64,000 nucleotides of DNA from Enterobacter sp. R4-368 (GCF_000410515.1 NC_021500.1:2046001-2110000), one strand, 5' to 3'; positions 49,229 through 59,609 are shown, counted from the first letter of the stretch. Numbers and translations: made by a program. The notes: generated by a model not told the origin, from the letters alone.

Positions 49229-49645
49229 ATGAACGCTAAGCCGTTGGTTTTGGGATTTATTATTTTTGCGGGCTCGTTGAATACTGCACTGGCGGATAGT
49301 TGCCAATCGAACATTTTTGGTGGCCAGGATTGCCGCTATGACGATGGCACAACATCCAGCAGCCAGGCCAATATTTTCGGCGGGCAGGATACCAGGTACA
49401 GCGACGGAAGAACCACAACCAGCCGAGCCAATATCTTTGGTGGGCAAGATACAACGTCCAGTGACGGTAAATCATCCAGCAGCAGAGCGAATATCTTTGG
49501 CGGCCAGGACACCGATTACAGCGACGGTAGCCATTCCAGCAGCCGGGCCAACATTTTCGATGGCCAGGATACTAGCTACAGCAACGGTAAGTCCTCAACC
49601 AGCCGCGCAAATATCTTCGGCGGCCAGGATACGCAAAACAATTAA
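49229..49645 (+). CDS. Secreted protein of 20-residue tandem repeats
   Basis: A 138-residue protein with a signal peptide (about 1-22, cut near ALA-DS). It then has five full 20-residue repeats and a partial sixth, each built on ANIFGGQDTxYSDG followed by a Ser/Thr-rich stretch and Arg. It contains two cysteines, both in the first repeat. I chose ATG 49229 because it starts the signal peptide; the frame opens earlier at 49136. I do not recognise the family. The regular Gly/Asp/Asn turns suggest a beta-rich, possibly surface or periplasmic fibre-like structure. Confidence 0.75.
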   Translation: MNAKPLVLGFIIFAGSLNTALADSCQSNIFGGQDCRYDDGTTSSSQANIFGGQDTRYSDGRTTTSRANIFGGQDTTSSDGKSSSSRANIFGGQDTDYSDGSHSSSRANIFDGQDTSYSNGKSSTSRANIFGGQDTQNN

Positions 49646-49661
49646 TTCCAGACAACTATTC

Positions 49662-49698
49662 GAGCTAACAGGCCGGGCGACCGCCTGTTAGCTTTACT
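49662..49698. terminator. Hairpin between repeat protein and actS
   Basis: AGCTAACAGG and CCTGTTAGCT form a 10-bp stem followed by TTTA. It probably serves both convergent genes. Confidence 0.7.
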
Positions 49699-49700
49699 CA

Positions 49701-50435
49701 TCAGCATTTCGGCGGGCTGCCCTGAGGCGGTAAATAACGCAGCGGATCGATAGCTGTCGCCTTATAGCGCAGCTGGAAGTGCAGGCGCACGGAATCCGCG
49801 TCACTGCTGCCCATGGTGGCGATCTTCTGCCCCGCTTTCACACTCTGCCCGTTATTGACCAGCAGCGTATCGTTGTGCGCGTAAGCGGTAATGTACTCTT
49901 CGCTATGCTTAATCATGATCAGGTTACCGTAGCCGCGCAGCTGATTGCCGACATAGACCACCTTCCCGGCGCCAGAGGCATAAACCGGTTGGCCGCGTGT
50001 ACCAGCGATATCAATGCCTTTGTTCCCGCCATCAGAGGTGGAATAGGTCATGATGACTTTTCCGGTTGTCGGCCAGCGCCAGCAGCGTTGCCCTACCGGC
50101 GGCCACGACGAGAGCGGAACCTGCGAGGAAGGCACCACTTTCGCAGTCTTAGTACCGGATTTTGTCGAGGATGAGGTGGTTTTCGACGAGCCATTCACTT
50201 TCAATCGCTGCCCCACTTCAATGGTATACGGCGGTGAAATACCGTTCATGCTGGCAAGATCTTTTACGCTGGTGCCGGTAATACGGGATATGCGGTACAG
50301 GGTATCGCCCCGCTTCACCGTATAAACGGAGCCGGAATAAGTAGAGTTACTACCGGCGCAGCTCGCCAGCAGCAAACTGATTGCCAGGCAAATGACAATA
50401 CGAAACGGGCTTTTCGTCAGGCATCCTGCGCGCAA
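49701..50435 (-). CDS. actS: Amidase activator lipoprotein ActS (YgeR)
   Basis: A 244-residue lipoprotein. A lipobox (LLASC) ends the signal peptide near residue 26. A LysM domain follows (about 37-82, YTVKRGDTLYRISR), then a Ser/Thr/Lys linker and a degenerate M23/LytM domain (about 135-244). The zinc ligands are lost (GNKGIDIAG, and HFQLRY where HxH is expected), so it should be a regulator and not a hydrolase; E. coli ActS activates the amidases that split septal peptidoglycan. The start is TTG 50435, supported by GAGGA seven bases upstream and alignment to E. coli YgeR. Confidence 0.92.
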   Translation of the reverse strand: MRAGCLTKSPFRIVICLAISLLLASCAGSNSTYSGSVYTVKRGDTLYRISRITGTSVKDLASMNGISPPYTIEVGQRLKVNGSSKTTSSSTKSGTKTAKVVPSSQVPLSSWPPVGQRCWRWPTTGKVIMTYSTSDGGNKGIDIAGTRGQPVYASGAGKVVYVGNQLRGYGNLIMIKHSEEYITAYAHNDTLLVNNGQSVKAGQKIATMGSSDADSVRLHFQLRYKATAIDPLRYLPPQGSPPKC

Positions 50436-50500
50436 AACAGATCCTCGAATAGAATAAATGGCGACATATCATACCAGCCACTCGCCGGTTGCTAAACCCT

Positions 50501-51400
50501 TCAAACGGAGTTGCGCGGAATCGGGTAACCCTGCGCGATAATTTCCATTATCTCCGGCAAAAAAGGCGTGGAGGGCATCTTCACCAGCGCCGGATAAAAT
50601 ACCTGCGGTGAGGGAAACACATCCACAACATGGCAATGGCTGAGTTTACGGGCGTCGACTTCCGATGACGGCAGCAGCGTTGCCGCGGCAAGGCCAGACT
50701 CCAGCCACTCCAGAATCACCCCCGGCTGGGTGATGTGCATAATCACCTTCGGGTTACCACCCGCTTTACGAAACAGATCGATCAGCATCTCGTAAGTGCC
50801 GGCGTCTTTTGCCCGGTGCAGCAGCACCAGCGGGAACGCCGCCAGCGCCTGGTAATCAAACGAACTCACAGGAGCTTGCGCCAGGCACTGCTTACTGATC
50901 ACCGCCACCAGCCGCACCGGATCAAAAGACACATAATCGAAGCCTTCGCTGCGATAAGGCCGCTGGATCATCGCCAGATCGATCGTGCCTTCATTGAGCA
51001 TGGTTTCTAAATGGCTGGAATCAGTAACGGATATATTAATTTCAGCGTCGGGGTGGCGCTTATAAAGCTCCAGTAATAACGGTTTAAAATAGCATTGAAA
51101 AAGATGGGTTAAGCCGAGTCTTAGCTGGAATTTTTCTTTATTGGCAATTGCTACAGTTTCCCGTGCCGTATCTTCAACCTGACGTAATATTTCACAGGCT
51201 TTACGATAAAGAAAATAACCGGCTTCTGTGGGTTCAATTCTGTTTCCCTGACGCGAAAATAAGGAAACCTGTAACTCTTCCTCCAGTTCCTGGATCCGTT
51301 TACTGAGCGGCGGCTGCGCCATATTCAGCACTTTCGCCGCCTGGCTTACGGAGCCCTGCTCTACCACACGGCAAAAATAACGCAATCTTTTCAAATCCAT
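50501..51400 (-). CDS. LysR-family regulator beside the decarboxylase operon
   Basis: A 299-residue LysR-type regulator (winged helix 1-60: RLRYFCRVVEQGSVSQAAKVLNMAQPPLSKRI, given in parts RLRYFCRVVEQGSVSQ and AAKVLNMAQPPLSK). It starts at ATG 51400 (MDLKRLRYF); the frame extends upstream without support. It is divergent from the UbiD/UbiX genes, with 218 bases between, and probably activates them in response to a phenolic acid. LysR regulators beside such decarboxylases are common in Klebsiella relatives. Confidence 0.9.
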   Translation of the reverse strand: MDLKRLRYFCRVVEQGSVSQAAKVLNMAQPPLSKRIQELEEELQVSLFSRQGNRIEPTEAGYFLYRKACEILRQVEDTARETVAIANKEKFQLRLGLTHLFQCYFKPLLLELYKRHPDAEINISVTDSSHLETMLNEGTIDLAMIQRPYRSEGFDYVSFDPVRLVAVISKQCLAQAPVSSFDYQALAAFPLVLLHRAKDAGTYEMLIDLFRKAGGNPKVIMHITQPGVILEWLESGLAAATLLPSSEVDARKLSHCHVVDVFPSPQVFYPALVKMPSTPFLPEIMEIIAQGYPIPRNSV

Positions 51401-51618
51401 ACCGCTTTTCTCCGCTATACCTGAGCGCTCAGTATCACACCTGGCGTAAAAAAGGAAAAGCACGACATTTTATGTCATTTATCAACCTGAATTTAACATT
51501 CTTATAAAGAGTACTTTTTTGATCTGGTCTGCCTCAGGAAAACGGTATTTGTTTAATCACCACAGGAAAAATAAGGTAACGGCAGTCAGTAAATTCCCAT
51601 CTGAAAATGGAAAAGACC

Positions 51619-53112
51619 ATGTCAAATAGCAAAAATCATAATGCCAGCGGCGTTTGCGATTTACGTTCTGCTCTTGAATTACTCAAAACATTGCCCGGTG
51701 AATATGTGGAAACCGACACCGAAGTGGATCCACACGCGGAACTCTCCGGGGTTTATCGTTATGTTGGCGCAGGCGGAACCTGCCAGCGCCCGACGCGGAA
51801 AAACGGCCCGGTGATGGTGTTCAACAAGGTAAAAGGTTTTCAGGATATCAGCGTCGCCATCGGCCTCAACGGTTCCCGCAAACGCGTTAGCCACTTCCTT
51901 AACTGCGCGCCGGAAAAACTTGGTCACCTGCTGAAAGACTCGGTACAAAACCCGATTCCGCCAGTGCTGACCCAAGACCACGCGGTGTGCCAGGAAGTGG
52001 TGCATCTGGCAAGTGATGCGAATTTCGATCTACGCAAATTGCTACCTGCACCAACGAACACCGAAGAAGATGCTGGCCCCTACATTACCATGGGTCTGTG
52101 TTACGCCTCTGATCCAGAAACGCGTGAATCCGATATCACCATTCACCGCCTGTGCGTGCAGAGCCGCGATGAACTGTCGATGTGGCTAACGCCGGGTCGC
52201 CATATCGACGCATTTCGCATGAAAGCGGAAGCAGCGGGGAAACCGCTGCCGATCTCCATCAGTATCGGTGTCGATCCGGCAATTGAAATTGCCGCCTGTT
52301 TTGAGCCGCCGACCACACCGCTGGGTTATGACGAACTGAGCGTTGCCGGTGCGCTACGCGGGCACGCCGTGGAAATGGTGCAGTGTAAAACCATCGACGA
52401 ACGCGCCATTGCCCATGCGGAAATCGTTATTGAAGGCGAACTGCTGCCGCACGTGCGTCTGCGTGAAGATCAGAACACCGATACCGGCAAAGCGATGCCT
52501 GAGTTTCCTGGCTACACCGGCGAAGCCAAAGAAGCCCTGCCGGTTATCAAGGTGAAAGCGGTAACCCATCGCTATAACCCGATCTGGCGTACCACGGTTG
52601 GGCCGGGCGAAGAACACGTCAACATGGCGGGTATTCCGACAGAAGCCAGCATTCTTGATATGGTGGGGCGCGCCATGCCGGGTAAACTGCTTAACGTCTT
52701 CGCACACTCAGCGGGCGGCGGCAAGCTGCTGGCAGTGATGCAATTCAAAAAATTCTCGCCTGCGGATGAAGGCCGTCAACGCCAGTCCGCGCTGCTTGCA
52801 TTCTCCGCGTTCCCGGAACTGAAACACGTGATTCTGGTTGATGAAGATGTCGACATTTTCGACAGCGACGATGTGCTGTGGGCGATGCAAACCCGTTATC
52901 AGGGCGATGTCGATACCGTCACCATTCCCGGCGTACGTTGTCACCCGCTCGATCCATCGCAGGTGCCGGAATACAGCCCGAGCATTTTGCAGCAGGGCAT
53001 GTCCTGCAAAACCATTTTTGACTGTACGGTGCCGTTCCATCTGAAAAGCCACTTTGAACGCTCGAAATTCAAAGCGGTGGATGTGAAACGCTTCCTGCCA
53101 GATTTCGAATAA
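51619..53112 (+). CDS. UbiD-family aromatic acid decarboxylase (AroY/LpdC-like)
   Basis: A 497-residue prenylated-FMN-dependent decarboxylase. It closely resembles Klebsiella/Enterobacter protocatechuate decarboxylase AroY and gallate decarboxylase Lpd[63 protein letters not shown] and [16 protein letters not shown] are all characteristic. The REE catalytic set of UbiD enzymes lies in the [11 protein letters not shown] and nearby region. Substrates are likely 3,4-dihydroxy-, gallic or 4-hydroxybenzoic acid. I chose ATG 51619 (GGAA nine bases upstream); ATG 51607 is possible. A UbiX-type partner follows after ten bases. Confidence 0.9.
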   Translation: MSNSKNHNASGVCDLRSALELLKTLPGEYVETDTEVDPHAELSGVYRYVGAGGTCQRPTRKNGPVMVFNKVKGFQDISVAIGLNGSRKRVSHFLNCAPEKLGHLLKDSVQNPIPPVLTQDHAVCQEVVHLASDANFDLRKLLPAPTNTEEDAGPYITMGLCYASDPETRESDITIHRLCVQSRDELSMWLTPGRHIDAFRMKAEAAGKPLPISISIGVDPAIEIAACFEPPTTPLGYDELSVAGALRGHAVEMVQCKTIDERAIAHAEIVIEGELLPHVRLREDQNTDTGKAMPEFPGYTGEAKEALPVIKVKAVTHRYNPIWRTTVGPGEEHVNMAGIPTEASILDMVGRAMPGKLLNVFAHSAGGGKLLAVMQFKKFSPADEGRQRQSALLAFSAFPELKHVILVDEDVDIFDSDDVLWAMQTRYQGDVDTVTIPGVRCHPLDPSQVPEYSPSILQQGMSCKTIFDCTVPFHLKSHFERSKFKAVDVKRFLPDFE

Positions 53113-53122
53113 GGGGGCCGGT

Positions 53123-53710
53123 GTGACCACATTGCAACGCATCATTGTTGGCATCAGCGGCGCTTCCGGTTTTCAGTATGGCGTAAAAGCACTTGAGCTT
53201 TTGCGCGGGCAGCCGCTGGAAGTCCATTTGGTTGTCTCGAAAGGGGCGGAAAAAACCTGTGCGCTGGAGACGGATTATCAGCTAGATGAGGTGATGGCGC
53301 TTGCGGATGTGGTGCATCCTGTCGGCAATCTTGGGGCTGCCATTTCCAGCGGATCGTATAAAACCATGGGCATGCTGGTTGCGCCCTGCTCCATGCGAAC
53401 GCTGGGATCTATCGCCAACTGCCTGACGGATAACCTGCTAACCCGCGCCGCCGACGTGGTGCTCAAAGAGCGCCGCCGTCTGGTGCTGCTGGCGCGCGAA
53501 ACGCCGCTTCATCTCGGGCATATTCGCAATATGCAGGCAGTGACGGAAATGGGCGGGATTATTTTCCCGCCGGTCCCGGCGCTCTACCAGCGTCCGCAAT
53601 CCACTGATGAGATCATTACCCACAGCGTCAGCCGTGCGCTGGATCTGTTTGGTATTGATGTGAAAAATCTCCCGCGCTGGGGCGAGGGAAACCTCGCTCA
53701 TCACGCGTAA
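53123..53710 (+). CDS. UbiX-type flavin prenyltransferase
   Basis: A 195-residue flavoprotein that attaches dimethylallyl phosphate to FMN and so makes the prenyl-FMN cofactor of the upstream decarboxylase. The flavin loop [11 protein letters not shown] (near residue 10), [19 protein letters not shown] (near 76) and [13 protein letters not shown] (near 125) are family signatures. It starts at GTG with AAGGGGGCC upstream, ten bases after the decarboxylase gene. Its position shows a dedicated copy; the housekeeping ubiX should be elsewhere. Confidence 0.92.
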   Translation: MTTLQRIIVGISGASGFQYGVKALELLRGQPLEVHLVVSKGAEKTCALETDYQLDEVMALADVVHPVGNLGAAISSGSYKTMGMLVAPCSMRTLGSIANCLTDNLLTRAADVVLKERRRLVLLARETPLHLGHIRNMQAVTEMGGIIFPPVPALYQRPQSTDEIITHSVSRALDLFGIDVKNLPRWGEGNLAHHA

Positions 53711-53725
53711 CGTGCAGGAAACATT

Positions 53726-54442
53726 ATGTTAATCGGTCCTTATGTGAACGGCGCCGCCGTCATTGTTGGTGGTCTGCTCGGTTCACTGGTTGGTACGCGC
53801 ATTCCCGAACGTGTGAAAGTGGCGCTGCCGCTGACATTTGGTTTGTGCTCTGTTGGTCTGGGTATCAATCTCGTTATTAAAGTGAAATTTATGCCCGCCG
53901 TGGTGCTGGCGATGGTAATCGGCGCGGTGATCGGCGAAGCGTTTTTCCTCGAAAAACAGATCGGCAAAGCGGCCGGTACCACGCGTGGTTTAATCAACCG
54001 TATTTTCCCGCCGGTTCAGGGTCTTACCCATGATGAATTCACCGAGAAGTTCGTCGCCATTCTGGTGCTGTTTTGCGCCAGCGGCACGGGGATTTTCGGT
54101 GCGATGCATGAAGGCATGACCGGCGATCCCTCGATTTTGTATATCAAGACGGTGCTGGATCTGTTCACGGCGGCGATTTTTGCCACCATGCTCGGCTTCT
54201 CAGTGATGACTATCGGTATTCCGCTGATCATCGTCCAGGTAGCGCTGGCTACGCTCGCGGTCTTTATCCTGCATATGATCACCCCGGATATGATGGGCGA
54301 CTTCTCCTGCGCGGGTGGTTTAATCATGGTGGCGACCGGGCTGAGAATTTGTAATATCAAGCCTTTTCCGGTGGCGAACATGCTTCCCGGTCTGGTACTG
54401 GTGATGCCCTTTTCCGCTCTCTGGGCCACTCTTTTTGCCTGA
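53726..54442 (+). CDS. DUF554-family membrane protein (YqgA-like)
   Basis: A 238-residue protein with about seven hydrophobic spans, of the DUF554 family (E. coli YqgA). Conserved blocks are GPYVNGAAVIVGGLLGSLVG (start, in parts PYVNGAAVIVGG) and FGLCSVGLGI. The function of the family is unknown. It starts 15 bases after ubiX with AGGAAACATT before ATG, so it is in the decarboxylase operon, and a role in moving the phenolic acid or product is a fair guess only. Confidence 0.85.
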   Translation: MLIGPYVNGAAVIVGGLLGSLVGTRIPERVKVALPLTFGLCSVGLGINLVIKVKFMPAVVLAMVIGAVIGEAFFLEKQIGKAAGTTRGLINRIFPPVQGLTHDEFTEKFVAILVLFCASGTGIFGAMHEGMTGDPSILYIKTVLDLFTAAIFATMLGFSVMTIGIPLIIVQVALATLAVFILHMITPDMMGDFSCAGGLIMVATGLRICNIKPFPVANMLPGLVLVMPFSALWATLFA

Positions 54443-54463
54443 GCCTCGGATATACTAGCGTTT

Positions 54464-54537
54464 GCCCGGTGGCGCTGTGCCTGGCAGGTCCGCGAGATCA
54501 CGTTCTCCCGGTAAGTCAGGCATAGCGCCACCCGGCG
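54464..54537. repeat. REP/BIME-type inverted repeat
   Basis: GCCCGGTGGCGCTGTGCCTG and its near-perfect inverse CAGGCATAGCGCCACCCGGC flank a 34-base centre. This is a paired repetitive extragenic palindrome, placed between the DUF554 gene and idi; it may also end transcription. Confidence 0.75.
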
Positions 54538-54558
54538 TTGTTATGTTCGGGAGTCGTT

Positions 54559-55110
54559 ATGGTTATACAAGAGCACGTTATTTTAGTTAACGACCAGGGA
54601 GAGGTACTCGGCACAAAGGAGAAATATGCCGCGCATACCTCACATACACCGCTGCATCTGGCTTTCTCCTCCTGGCTTTTTCGCCCGACAGGCGAATGTC
54701 TGGTTACCCGCCGCGCCATGAGTAAGAAAGCCTGGCCCGGCGTCTGGACCAACTCCGTTTGCGGCCATCCGCAAATGGGTGAAACCATTGAGCAGGCGAT
54801 TGTCCGCCGCTGCCGCTACGAAGTGGGAGCCGAAATCGCCGCTATCACCACTATCGCACCGGGTTTTCGCTACCGGGAAACCGATCCTTCAGGCATTGTC
54901 GAAAATGAGATCTGCCCGGTCTTTGCCGCAGAGATCGTATCGCCGCTTAAAATAAACAGTGATGAAGTGATGGAATATCAGTGGGTTAAACTGGATGCGT
55001 TGCTGCACGCGCTCAATGCTGCGCCCTGGGCTTTCAGCCCGTGGATGGCGGCGGAAGCCACAAGCGCGGAAAAGCAGTTACGACAATTTGCCGCAGAATT
55101 AGCGCAATAA
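54559..55110 (+). CDS. idi: Isopentenyl-diphosphate delta-isomerase, type I
   Basis: A 183-residue Nudix-fold enzyme that interconverts IPP and DMAPP for isoprenoid synthesis. The catalytic cysteine is in NSVCGHP (near 67) and the catalytic glutamate is in [17 protein letters not shown] (near 116), split here as YRETDPSG and ENEICPVF. I chose ATG 54559 ([10 protein letters not shown]) because TTCGGGAG lies seven bases upstream. The order idi-lysS-prfB matches the E. coli neighbourhood. DMAPP is also the substrate of the UbiX enzyme next door. Confidence 0.93.
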   Translation: MVIQEHVILVNDQGEVLGTKEKYAAHTSHTPLHLAFSSWLFRPTGECLVTRRAMSKKAWPGVWTNSVCGHPQMGETIEQAIVRRCRYEVGAEIAAITTIAPGFRYRETDPSGIVENEICPVFAAEIVSPLKINSDEVMEYQWVKLDALLHALNAAPWAFSPWMAAEATSAEKQLRQFAAELAQ

Positions 55111-55147
55111 AAAAGCCCCGACGCGACAAACGCCGGGGCTTTTTTTA
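55109..55147. terminator. Bidirectional terminator, idi / lysS
   Basis: AAAAAGCCCCG and CGGGGCTTTTT flank a 12-base loop with A and T runs. It serves both convergent genes. Confidence 0.9.
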
Positions 55148-55158
55148 TCGCTGAGCGA

Positions 55159-56676
55159 TTATTTCACCGGACGCATCGCCGGGAACAGGATCACATCGCG
55201 AATGGTATGGCTGTTGGTGAACAGCATCACCATACGGTCGATACCGATACCCAGGCCGGCAGTCGGCGGTAAGCCGTGTTCCAGCGCGGTCACGTAGTCT
55301 TCGTCGAAGAACATTGCTTCGTCGTCGCCCGCTGCTTTCGCATCGACCTGATCCTGGAAGCGCTGCGCCTGATCTTCCGCGTCGTTCAGCTCGCTAAAGC
55401 CGTTACCGATTTCACGTCCGCCAATGAAGAACTCAAAGCGGTCGGTGATTTCCGGGTTCTGATCGTTACGACGCGCCAGCGGCGAAACTTCCGCCGGGTA
55501 TTCGGTAATGAAGGTCGGCTGGATCAAGTGCGCTTCGGCCACTTCTTCGAAGATCTCCGTGACGATACGGCCCAGACCCCAGCTCTTCTCAACCTTGATA
55601 CCGATGCTGTCAGCAATTGCTTTCGCGCTGTCGAAATTATCCAGATCCGCCATGTTGGTTTCCGGACGGTATTTCTTGATCGCTTCGCGCATGGTCAGTT
55701 TTTCGAACGGCTTGCCGAAATCAAACACTTCGTCGCCGTACGGCACTTCGGTTTTGCCGAGGATGTTCTGCGCAAGCGTACGGAACAGAGATTCGGTCAG
55801 CTCGATCAGATCTTTATAATCCGCGTACGCCATATAGAGTTCCATCATGGTGAACTCAGGGTTATGGCGAACGGAGATACCTTCGTTACGGAAGTTACGG
55901 TTGATTTCGAACACGCGCTCGAAACCGCCAACCACCAGACGTTTAAGGTACAGTTCCGGCGCGATACGCAGGTACATGTCGAGATCCAGCGCATTATGGT
56001 GGGTGACAAACGGACGCGCAGACGCACCGCCCGGGATCACCTGCATCATCGGCGTTTCCACTTCCATAAAGTCGCGGCCTACCATGAACTGGCGGATACC
56101 GGCCAGGATCTGCGAGCGAATTTTGAAAGTGTTGCGGGATTCATCATTCGAGATGAGATCCAGGTAACGCTGACGATAGCGCGCTTCCTGATCCTGCAAA
56201 CCGTGGAATTTGTCCGGCAACGGACGCAGCGCTTTAGTCAGCAGGCGCAGCTCGGTGCAATGGATAGAGAGTTCACCGGTCTTGGTCTTGAACAGCTTGC
56301 CGCGCGCGCCGAGGATATCGCCGAGATCCCATTTTTTGAACTGCTCGTTGTAGACACCTTCCGCCAGATCGTCACGAGAGACATACAGCTGAATGCGGCC
56401 CCCCATGTCCTGCAAGGTTACGAAAGAGGCTTTACCCATGATGCGGCGGGTCATCATACGGCCCGCAACGGCGACTTCAATGCCCAGCGCTTCCAGCTCT
56501 TCGTTCTCTTTGGCATCGAATTCCGCATGTAGCTTGTCAGAGGTCTGATCGCGACGGAAATCGTTCGGGAACGCCACGCCCTGCTCACGCAGTTGCGCCA
56601 GCTTCTCGCGGCGAGTTTTCAGTTCATTATTAAGATCGACTGCCGCGTCAGCGCCTTGTGCTTGTTGTTCAGACAT
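55159..56676 (-). CDS. lysS: Lysyl-tRNA synthetase (class II)
   Basis: A 505-residue enzyme that charges tRNA-Lys. An N-terminal OB anticodon-binding domain (about 65-150) is followed by the class II catalytic core with motif 2 ([20 protein letters not shown], split [10 protein letters not shown] and [10 protein letters not shown]) and motif 3 ([12 protein letters not shown]). Length and sequence are normal for E. coli LysS. It starts nine bases after prfB, with which it is co-transcribed. Confidence 0.97.
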   Translation of the reverse strand: MSEQQAQGADAAVDLNNELKTRREKLAQLREQGVAFPNDFRRDQTSDKLHAEFDAKENEELEALGIEVAVAGRMMTRRIMGKASFVTLQDMGGRIQLYVSRDDLAEGVYNEQFKKWDLGDILGARGKLFKTKTGELSIHCTELRLLTKALRPLPDKFHGLQDQEARYRQRYLDLISNDESRNTFKIRSQILAGIRQFMVGRDFMEVETPMMQVIPGGASARPFVTHHNALDLDMYLRIAPELYLKRLVVGGFERVFEINRNFRNEGISVRHNPEFTMMELYMAYADYKDLIELTESLFRTLAQNILGKTEVPYGDEVFDFGKPFEKLTMREAIKKYRPETNMADLDNFDSAKAIADSIGIKVEKSWGLGRIVTEIFEEVAEAHLIQPTFITEYPAEVSPLARRNDQNPEITDRFEFFIGGREIGNGFSELNDAEDQAQRFQDQVDAKAAGDDEAMFFDEDYVTALEHGLPPTAGLGIGIDRMVMLFTNSHTIRDVILFPAMRPVK

Positions 56677-56685
56677 GTTGGTTCC

Positions 56686-57784
56686 TCATAACCCTGCTTT
56701 CAAACTTGCTTCGATAAATTGATCCAGGCTGCCGTCCAGCACCGCCTGCGTGTTGCGGGTTTCAACCCCGGTGCGCAGATCTTTAATGCGGGAATCATCC
56801 AGGACATAAGATCGGATCTGGCTGCCCCAACCGATGTCCGACTTGGTGTCTTCCATCGCCTGTTTCTCAGCATTTTTCTTCTGCATTTCCAGTTCATAAA
56901 GCTTCGCCTTCATCTGCTTCATGGCCTGGTCTTTGTTCTTATGCTGGGAGCGGTCGTTCTGGCACTGAGTGACCAGCCCGGTTGGAATGTGGGTAATACG
57001 CACCGCGGATTCCGTACGGTTTACGTGCTGACCGCCCGCGCCGGATGCGCGATACACGTCAATGCGCAGGTCCGCCGGGTTGATTTCGATATCAATATCG
57101 TCATCCACTTCCGGGTAGACAAACGCGGAGCTAAACGAGGTGTGGCGACGTCCGCCGGAATCGAACGGGCTCTTACGCACCAGGCGATGAACGCCGGTTT
57201 CGGTACGCAACCAGCCGTAGGCGTAATCACCCATGATCTTAATGGTGACAGATTTAATGCCGGCAACTTCACCTTCGGACTCTTCAATAATCTCGGTTTT
57301 AAAGCCGCGCGCTTCCGCCCAGCGCAGGTACATGCGCATTAACATGCTCGCCCAGTCCTGCGCTTCGGTGCCGCCGGAACCGGCCTGAATATCCAGGTAG
57401 CAGTCGGCGCTGTCGTACTCGCCAGAGAACATGCGGCGGAACTCCAGTTGCGCCAGTTTCTCTTCCAGCACATCCAGTTCGGCGACCGCTTCGTTAAAGG
57501 TTTCTTCGTCTTCGGCTTCAACCGCCAGATCCAGCAGGCCGCTGACATCTTCCAGCCCCTGACGCATTTGATCCAGCGTATCAACGATAGCTTCGAGTGA
57601 GGAACGCTCTTTGCCCAGCGCCTGTGCGCGCTCAGGTTCGTTCCACACGTCCGGCTGTTCCAGCTCGGCGTTTACTTCTTCCAGACGCTCTTTCTTGGCG
57701 TCATAGTCAAAGATACCCCCTAAGAACGTCGGAGCGCTCCGTGAGGTCCTGAATACGATTTTTTACCGGGTTAATTTCAAACAT
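56686..57784 (-). CDS. prfB: Peptide chain release factor 2, programmed +1 frameshift
   Basis: RF2 reads UAA and UGA. It is made from two frames: ATG 57784 to an in-frame TGA at 57707-57709 (25 codons, [10 protein letters not shown]...), then a +1 shift into the long frame to the stop at 56686-56688, giving 365 residues. The codon-recognition tripeptide SPF (RKSPFDSGG) and the GGQ peptidyl-hydrolysis motif (GAGGQHVNR) are present. The in-frame TGA is the autoregulatory site, not a defect. It precedes lysS by nine bases. Confidence 0.97.
57707..57721 (-). promoter_or_regulatory. prfB +1 frameshift site
   Basis: The minus strand reads AGGGGG-TAT-CTT-TGA-C: an internal Shine-Dalgarno sequence three bases before the slippery CTT-TGA, identical in form to E. 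coli prfB. Low RF2 lets the ribosome slip and raises RF2 synthesis. Confidence 0.97.
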
Positions 57785-57875
57785 GGTCTGATTTCTTTTA
57801 ATGGACTAGTCAAAATGCGGTGATAAGGGCGGAAGTTTACCGGATTCCCGCCCTGTTTTATAGCGAATACTGGCG

Positions 57876-59609
57876 CTAAAGTGGCCAGAGATTCTCGATG
57901 ATCAGCTGTACGCTACGATTGCCGCGAAACTCGTTCACATCCAGTTTATAAGCAATATTTACCTGCCGCACACCGTTGTCCGGCCAGCAGGAGGTATCGA
58001 CGTTAAAAGCGATACCATCAAGCAGCGGACCGCCGCCAACCGGCTCCAGCATCACCTTGAGATGACGCTCACCCACCAACCGCTGCTGCAGGAGGCGAAA
58101 CTCACCGTCAAACAGCGGTTCCGGGAACATTTGCCCCCAGGGGCCAGCTTCCCGCAGCATCTCCGCGACTTCCAGCGTCATCTCCTGCGCCGACAGCGGG
58201 CCGTCAGAGACAATCTCACCTTGTAATAACGCCGGATCCAGCCATTCGGTCACCAGCTCGCCAAAGCGCTGGCGGAACTCTTCAAAACGGTTTTCTTCCA
58301 GCGTCAAACCGGCCGCCATTGCGTGACCGCCGAATTTGAGCATCATGCCAGGAAACAGCATATCCAGACGCTCCAGCGCATCGCGCATATGCAGCCCCTG
58401 AATCGAACGCCCCGAGCCTTTCAGCACCCCGTCTCCGGCTGGCGCGAAGGCGATCACCGGGCGGTGAAAGCGCTCTTTAATGCGCGAAGCGAGAATGCCG
58501 ACCACTCCCTGATGCCACTCGGGATGGTACATAGCTAAGCCGCCGGGCAACGTTTCACCGCTGCGTTCAAGCTGCTCGCACAGCGTCAGCGCTTCTGCCT
58601 GCATCCCCTGCTCAATCTCTTTGCGCGTCTGGTTCAACGCGTCAAGATCGCTGGCTAACTGGCGCGCTTCGCCAAGGTTATCGCACAGTAACAGCGCAAC
58701 CCCTACCGACATATCATCCAGCCTGCCCGCCGCGTTAAGGCGCGGCCCGAGCGCAAAACCGAGATCGCTTGCCGCCAGCTTTTGCGCGTCGCGGTTGGCA
58801 ATTTCCAGCAGCGCCTTAATGCCCGGACGGCAGCGTCCGGCACGAATACGGCTCAGCCCTTGCCAGGTCAGAATGCGGTTATTGGCATCCAGCGGCACCA
58901 CGTCCGCTACCGTTCCCAGCGCAACCAAATCAAGCAGTTCCGCCAGATTTGGCATCGCCAGGCCGCGCGCCTCAAACCAGCCGTTGTCACGCAAAAAGGC
59001 GCGCAGCGCCAGCATCAGATAGAACGCGACGCCAACCCCGGCCAGCGACTTCGATGGAAAATCACAGTCGCGCAGATTCGGGTTAACAATCGCTTCGGCA
59101 TCCGGCAGCGTGTCACCCGGCAGATGGTGATCGGTCACTACCACCGGAATGCCGAGTTCATGCGCCCGCGCCACGCCGGCATGTGAGGAGATGCCGTTAT
59201 CCACCGTCAGAATAAGCTGCGCACCGCGCGCATGCGCTTGATCAACCACTTCCGGGCTCAGCCCATACCCGTCGTCAAAACGGTTCGGCACCAGGTAACT
59301 GACGTTTTCGCAACCGAGCGCACGCAATGCCAGCACGCTAAGGGCGGTGCTGGTTGCGCCATCCGCATCGAAATCGCCCACCACAATAATGCGCAGCCCT
59401 TCACGTAAGGCGTTATAAAGCTGCGCCACTGCATCATCGATACCGGTAAGTTGTTGCCACGGCAGCATGCCTTTAACACTGCGTTCCAGTTCACTGGCCG
59501 TGCGCACACCGCGGCTGGCGTATAAGCGACGCAGCAGCGGCGGCAAGTCTGCGGCCAGTTCTGCTGCGTCATCCACCTCACGGCGGCGAAGTTTTATCTG
59601 AGCTTTCAC
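57876..59609 (-). CDS. recJ: Single-stranded-DNA-specific exonuclease RecJ
   Basis: A 577-residue 5'-3' exonuclease of the DHH superfamily used in recombination and mismatch repair. Motifs are GDFDADGATST (near 77), TVDNGISSH (near 155), DHH in VTDHHLPGD (near 173), and the DHHA1 region with GGHAMAAG. It starts with GTG 59609, as in E. coli. It is five bases downstream of dsbC. Confidence 0.96.
   Translation of the reverse strand: MKAQIKLRRREVDDAAELAADLPPLLRRLYASRGVRTASELERSVKGMLPWQQLTGIDDAVAQLYNALREGLRIIVVGDFDADGATSTALSVLALRALGCENVSYLVPNRFDDGYGLSPEVVDQAHARGAQLILTVDNGISSHAGVARAHELGIPVVVTDHHLPGDTLPDAEAIVNPNLRDCDFPSKSLAGVGVAFYLMLALRAFLRDNGWFEARGLAMPNLAELLDLVALGTVADVVPLDANNRILTWQGLSRIRAGRCRPGIKALLEIANRDAQKLAASDLGFALGPRLNAAGRLDDMSVGVALLLCDNLGEARQLASDLDALNQTRKEIEQGMQAEALTLCEQLERSGETLPGGLAMYHPEWHQGVVGILASRIKERFHRPVIAFAPAGDGVLKGSGRSIQGLHMRDALERLDMLFPGMMLKFGGHAMAAGLTLEENRFEEFRQRFGELVTEWLDPALLQGEIVSDGPLSAQEMTLEVAEMLREAGPWGQMFPEPLFDGEFRLLQQRLVGERHLKVMLEPVGGGPLLDGIAFNVDTSCWPDNGVRQVNIAYKLDVNEFRGNRSVQLIIENLWPL

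Noticed and set aside
55276-56532. Plus-strand ORF of 418 codons opposite lysS
   Set aside because: Shadow of the highly conserved lysS coding strand; no ribosome site or family resemblance.
57707-57709. In-frame stop in prfB taken as a nonsense mutation
   Set aside because: It is the programmed frameshift site with the classical AGGGGG and CTT-TGA signals.
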